Positions 4,922 through 6,006 of a stretch of DNA of 6,006 nucleotides are shown piece after piece. The translations under genes and the position numbers were made by a program. The notes under the pieces were generated by a model. The model was not told the DNA's origin. It saw nothing but the letters and a program-made list of their open reading frames with translations, and did not search any database. Numbering within the stretch: the stretch's first letter is position 1; every line of letters starts with the position of its first letter. Source of the stretch: an uncultured Coriobacteriaceae bacterium (GTDB lineage Bacteria; Actinomycetota; Coriobacteriia; Coriobacteriales; Eggerthellaceae); contig URQU01000077.1 of the NCBI GenBank assembly GCA_900550055.1, forward strand, positions 1-6,006, written 5' to 3'.

Positions 4922-5902
4922 ATGGCGAAAACGGACGCGCAGCTTGCCGATGGGCAGACGGCGAACGCCGCGCAGCGCCGTACGTTTTTGGTGGGCATCG
5001 CCTGCGCGCTTGCGGGTGCCGGATTGTGGGGCGTATCGGGTGCGTGCGCCCAGCATTTGTTCTCGCATTACGGCATCACGCCCATGTTCGCCACGGCCGT
5101 GCGCTCGCTCGTGGCCACGCTGTTCTTCTTTGGCGTGCTGGTGCTGCGACGCCGCTATATGCTCGAGCTGATATGGAAGAGCGAACTGCGCGTGAAGCTG
5201 TTTTTCCTGGTGTTCGGCGCCGCGCTGTTCGTCGACCAGTTTGCGTACGCCATGACCATCGCGTTCACCAACGCCGGCACCGCCACCGTGCTGCAGATGC
5301 TCAGCACGGTGTTCGTCATGCTGTTCACGTGCGTGATGGGGCGTCATTTGCCGAAAGGGAACGAACTTGCGGGCCTGATCTGCGCCTTCGCTGCAACGGT
5401 GCTTATCGCCACGCAGGGCGACCTGGGCACGTTGGTGCTGCCGGCGGCTGGTTTGTTCTGGGGCCTTTTGAACGCCATATGCGTTGCGATCTACGTGCTG
5501 ACCCCGCGTGCCGCGGGCTTGTTCGACCGTTTCGGCAGTTTTGCGGCCACAAGCGTCGGCATGCTGGTGACGTGCGTGTGCTCGGGAATCGCGTACGCCA
5601 TTCAGCTTGCCATGGGCATGGGCGCTCCCGAAGCGGTTGCGAGTATGGACGCGTTTGGCTGGCTGGTGCTCATCGGAGGCCTGGCATTTTTGGGGACGTT
5701 CGTGTCGTTCGGGCTGTATCTACGCGGCGTGGCGTTTGTGGGCTCGGTCACCGGCAGCTTGTTGGGCGCCGTCGAGCCGATCAGCGCCAGCGTGTGTGCT
5801 TGCGTGTTCCTGGGCACGGCGTTTTCCGGCTTCGATTGGGCGGGATTCGTGCTCATGCTGATCATGCTGGCGCTGGTGACGTTGGGCGGGAAGCCAAGAT
5901 AA
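4922..5902 (+). CDS. EamA/DMT-family membrane transporter
   Basis: The 326-residue protein is a drug/metabolite-transporter superfamily permease in the cytoplasmic membrane. About ten hydrophobic segments are visible, near residues 21-41, 55-75, 91-113, 117-138, 148-165, 171-193, 206-228, 245-265, 270-298 and 304-322. They form two five-helix EamA repeats (about 24-163 and 175-321). Family signatures are LWGVSG in the first helix and the EPISASVCACVFLGTAFS stretch starting at residue 285, matching the usual EPxxAxxxxxxxLGE pattern near the end of the second repeat. A polar 20-residue N-terminus is probably cytoplasmic. Length is normal for the family and there is no break. The start is fixed by AGGGAGGG 8 bases upstream. 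Substrate cannot be read from sequence; members export amino acids, metabolites or drugs. It is divergent from the deformylase homologue, and no neighbour suggests a pathway. No GC-rich terminator follows. Confidence 0.93.
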   Translation: MAKTDAQLADGQTANAAQRRTFLVGIACALAGAGLWGVSGACAQHLFSHYGITPMFATAVRSLVATLFFFGVLVLRRRYMLELIWKSELRVKLFFLVFGAALFVDQFAYAMTIAFTNAGTATVLQMLSTVFVMLFTCVMGRHLPKGNELAGLICAFAATVLIATQGDLGTLVLPAAGLFWGLLNAICVAIYVLTPRAAGLFDRFGSFAATSVGMLVTCVCSGIAYAIQLAMGMGAPEAVASMDAFGWLVLIGGLAFLGTFVSFGLYLRGVAFVGSVTGSLLGAVEPISASVCACVFLGTAFSGFDWAGFVLMLIMLALVTLGGKPR

Positions 5903-6006
5903 CATAAGATATATTATCGATATTATTGAACGTACATTTAGATGTCGGTCTGGGTTGATTGACAAAGCAAAGTCAGCATTTCGTGAAGTCTGGATGAAGT
6001 TGTGAC
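5903..6006. other. AT-rich noncoding tail
   Basis: After the transporter stop, about 5903-5945 is strikingly AT-rich for this window (ATAAGATATATTATCGATAT at 5904-5923), with an imperfect dyad centred on ATCGAT. There is no GC-rich stem with a T-run, so I do not call a terminator. A perfect TTGACA occurs at 5959-5964, but no -10 lies 16-18 bases beyond. No start codon with a ribosome binding site opens a frame before the edge. Confidence 0.5.

Noticed and set aside
4312..5907. 531-codon open frame on the plus strand
   Set aside because: It reads through a terminator, antisense to the deformylase homologue and out of frame across the transporter. Its product is Arg/His-rich with no domain, typical of GC-rich shadow frames.
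5907..5930. AT-rich dyad as a transporter terminator
   Set aside because: The stem is short, imperfect and AT-only with no following T-run, so it does not meet the rho-independent pattern.
5959..5964. TTGACA as a promoter -35 for a gene beyond the window
   Set aside because: No acceptable -10 lies 16-18 bases downstream, so it is noted in the tail entry but not called.

Overview
This is a GC-rich (roughly 60%), gene-dense window. The likely source is a Gram-positive, high-GC anaerobe of the Coriobacteriia/Eggerthellaceae type. This placement is inferred from base composition, an actinobacterial-type LexA box, a Tat-exported 5'-nucleotidase with a sortase-like C-terminus, and strong GGAGG-type ribosome binding sites. 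No rRNA or other diagnostic marker is present to confirm it.

Layout, left to right. The 5' end of an unidentified minus-strand gene (1-83) overlaps the end of a Y-family, UvrX/UmuC-like translesion DNA polymerase (76-1392, minus). Upstream of the polymerase is a perfect 16-bp LexA/SOS operator (1438-1453), shared with a divergent small conserved-type protein gene (1512-1799, plus). Then come a 306-bp noncoding gap, a Tat-exported 5'-nucleotidase/metallophosphatase with a possible cell-wall sorting signal (2106-4103, minus), a 271-bp gap, and a peptide-deformylase homologue with an altered active site (4375-4797, minus). The last gene is a divergent EamA/DMT-family transporter (4922-5902, plus), followed by an AT-rich noncoding tail.

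The main unexpected structure is noncoding. The two gaps carry diverged copies of one 234-bp unit in the same orientation (1869-2102 and 4154-4387; hand alignment gives about 74% identity over its best 115 bp). Each copy has a rho-independent terminator for the minus-strand gene on its right, followed in that gene's direction by a segment rich in ATGGATT/AATCCAT inverted repeats. In the right-hand copy the similarity runs through the terminator into the last codons and stop of the deformylase-like gene. In the left-hand copy the matching sequence lies out of frame just past the nucleotidase stop codon.

The genes form one plausible functional group, the damage-inducible polymerase and its divergent small partner. 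The nucleotidase, deformylase homologue and transporter look like independent transcription units. I see no CRISPR array, tRNA, rRNA, insertion sequence or phage gene.
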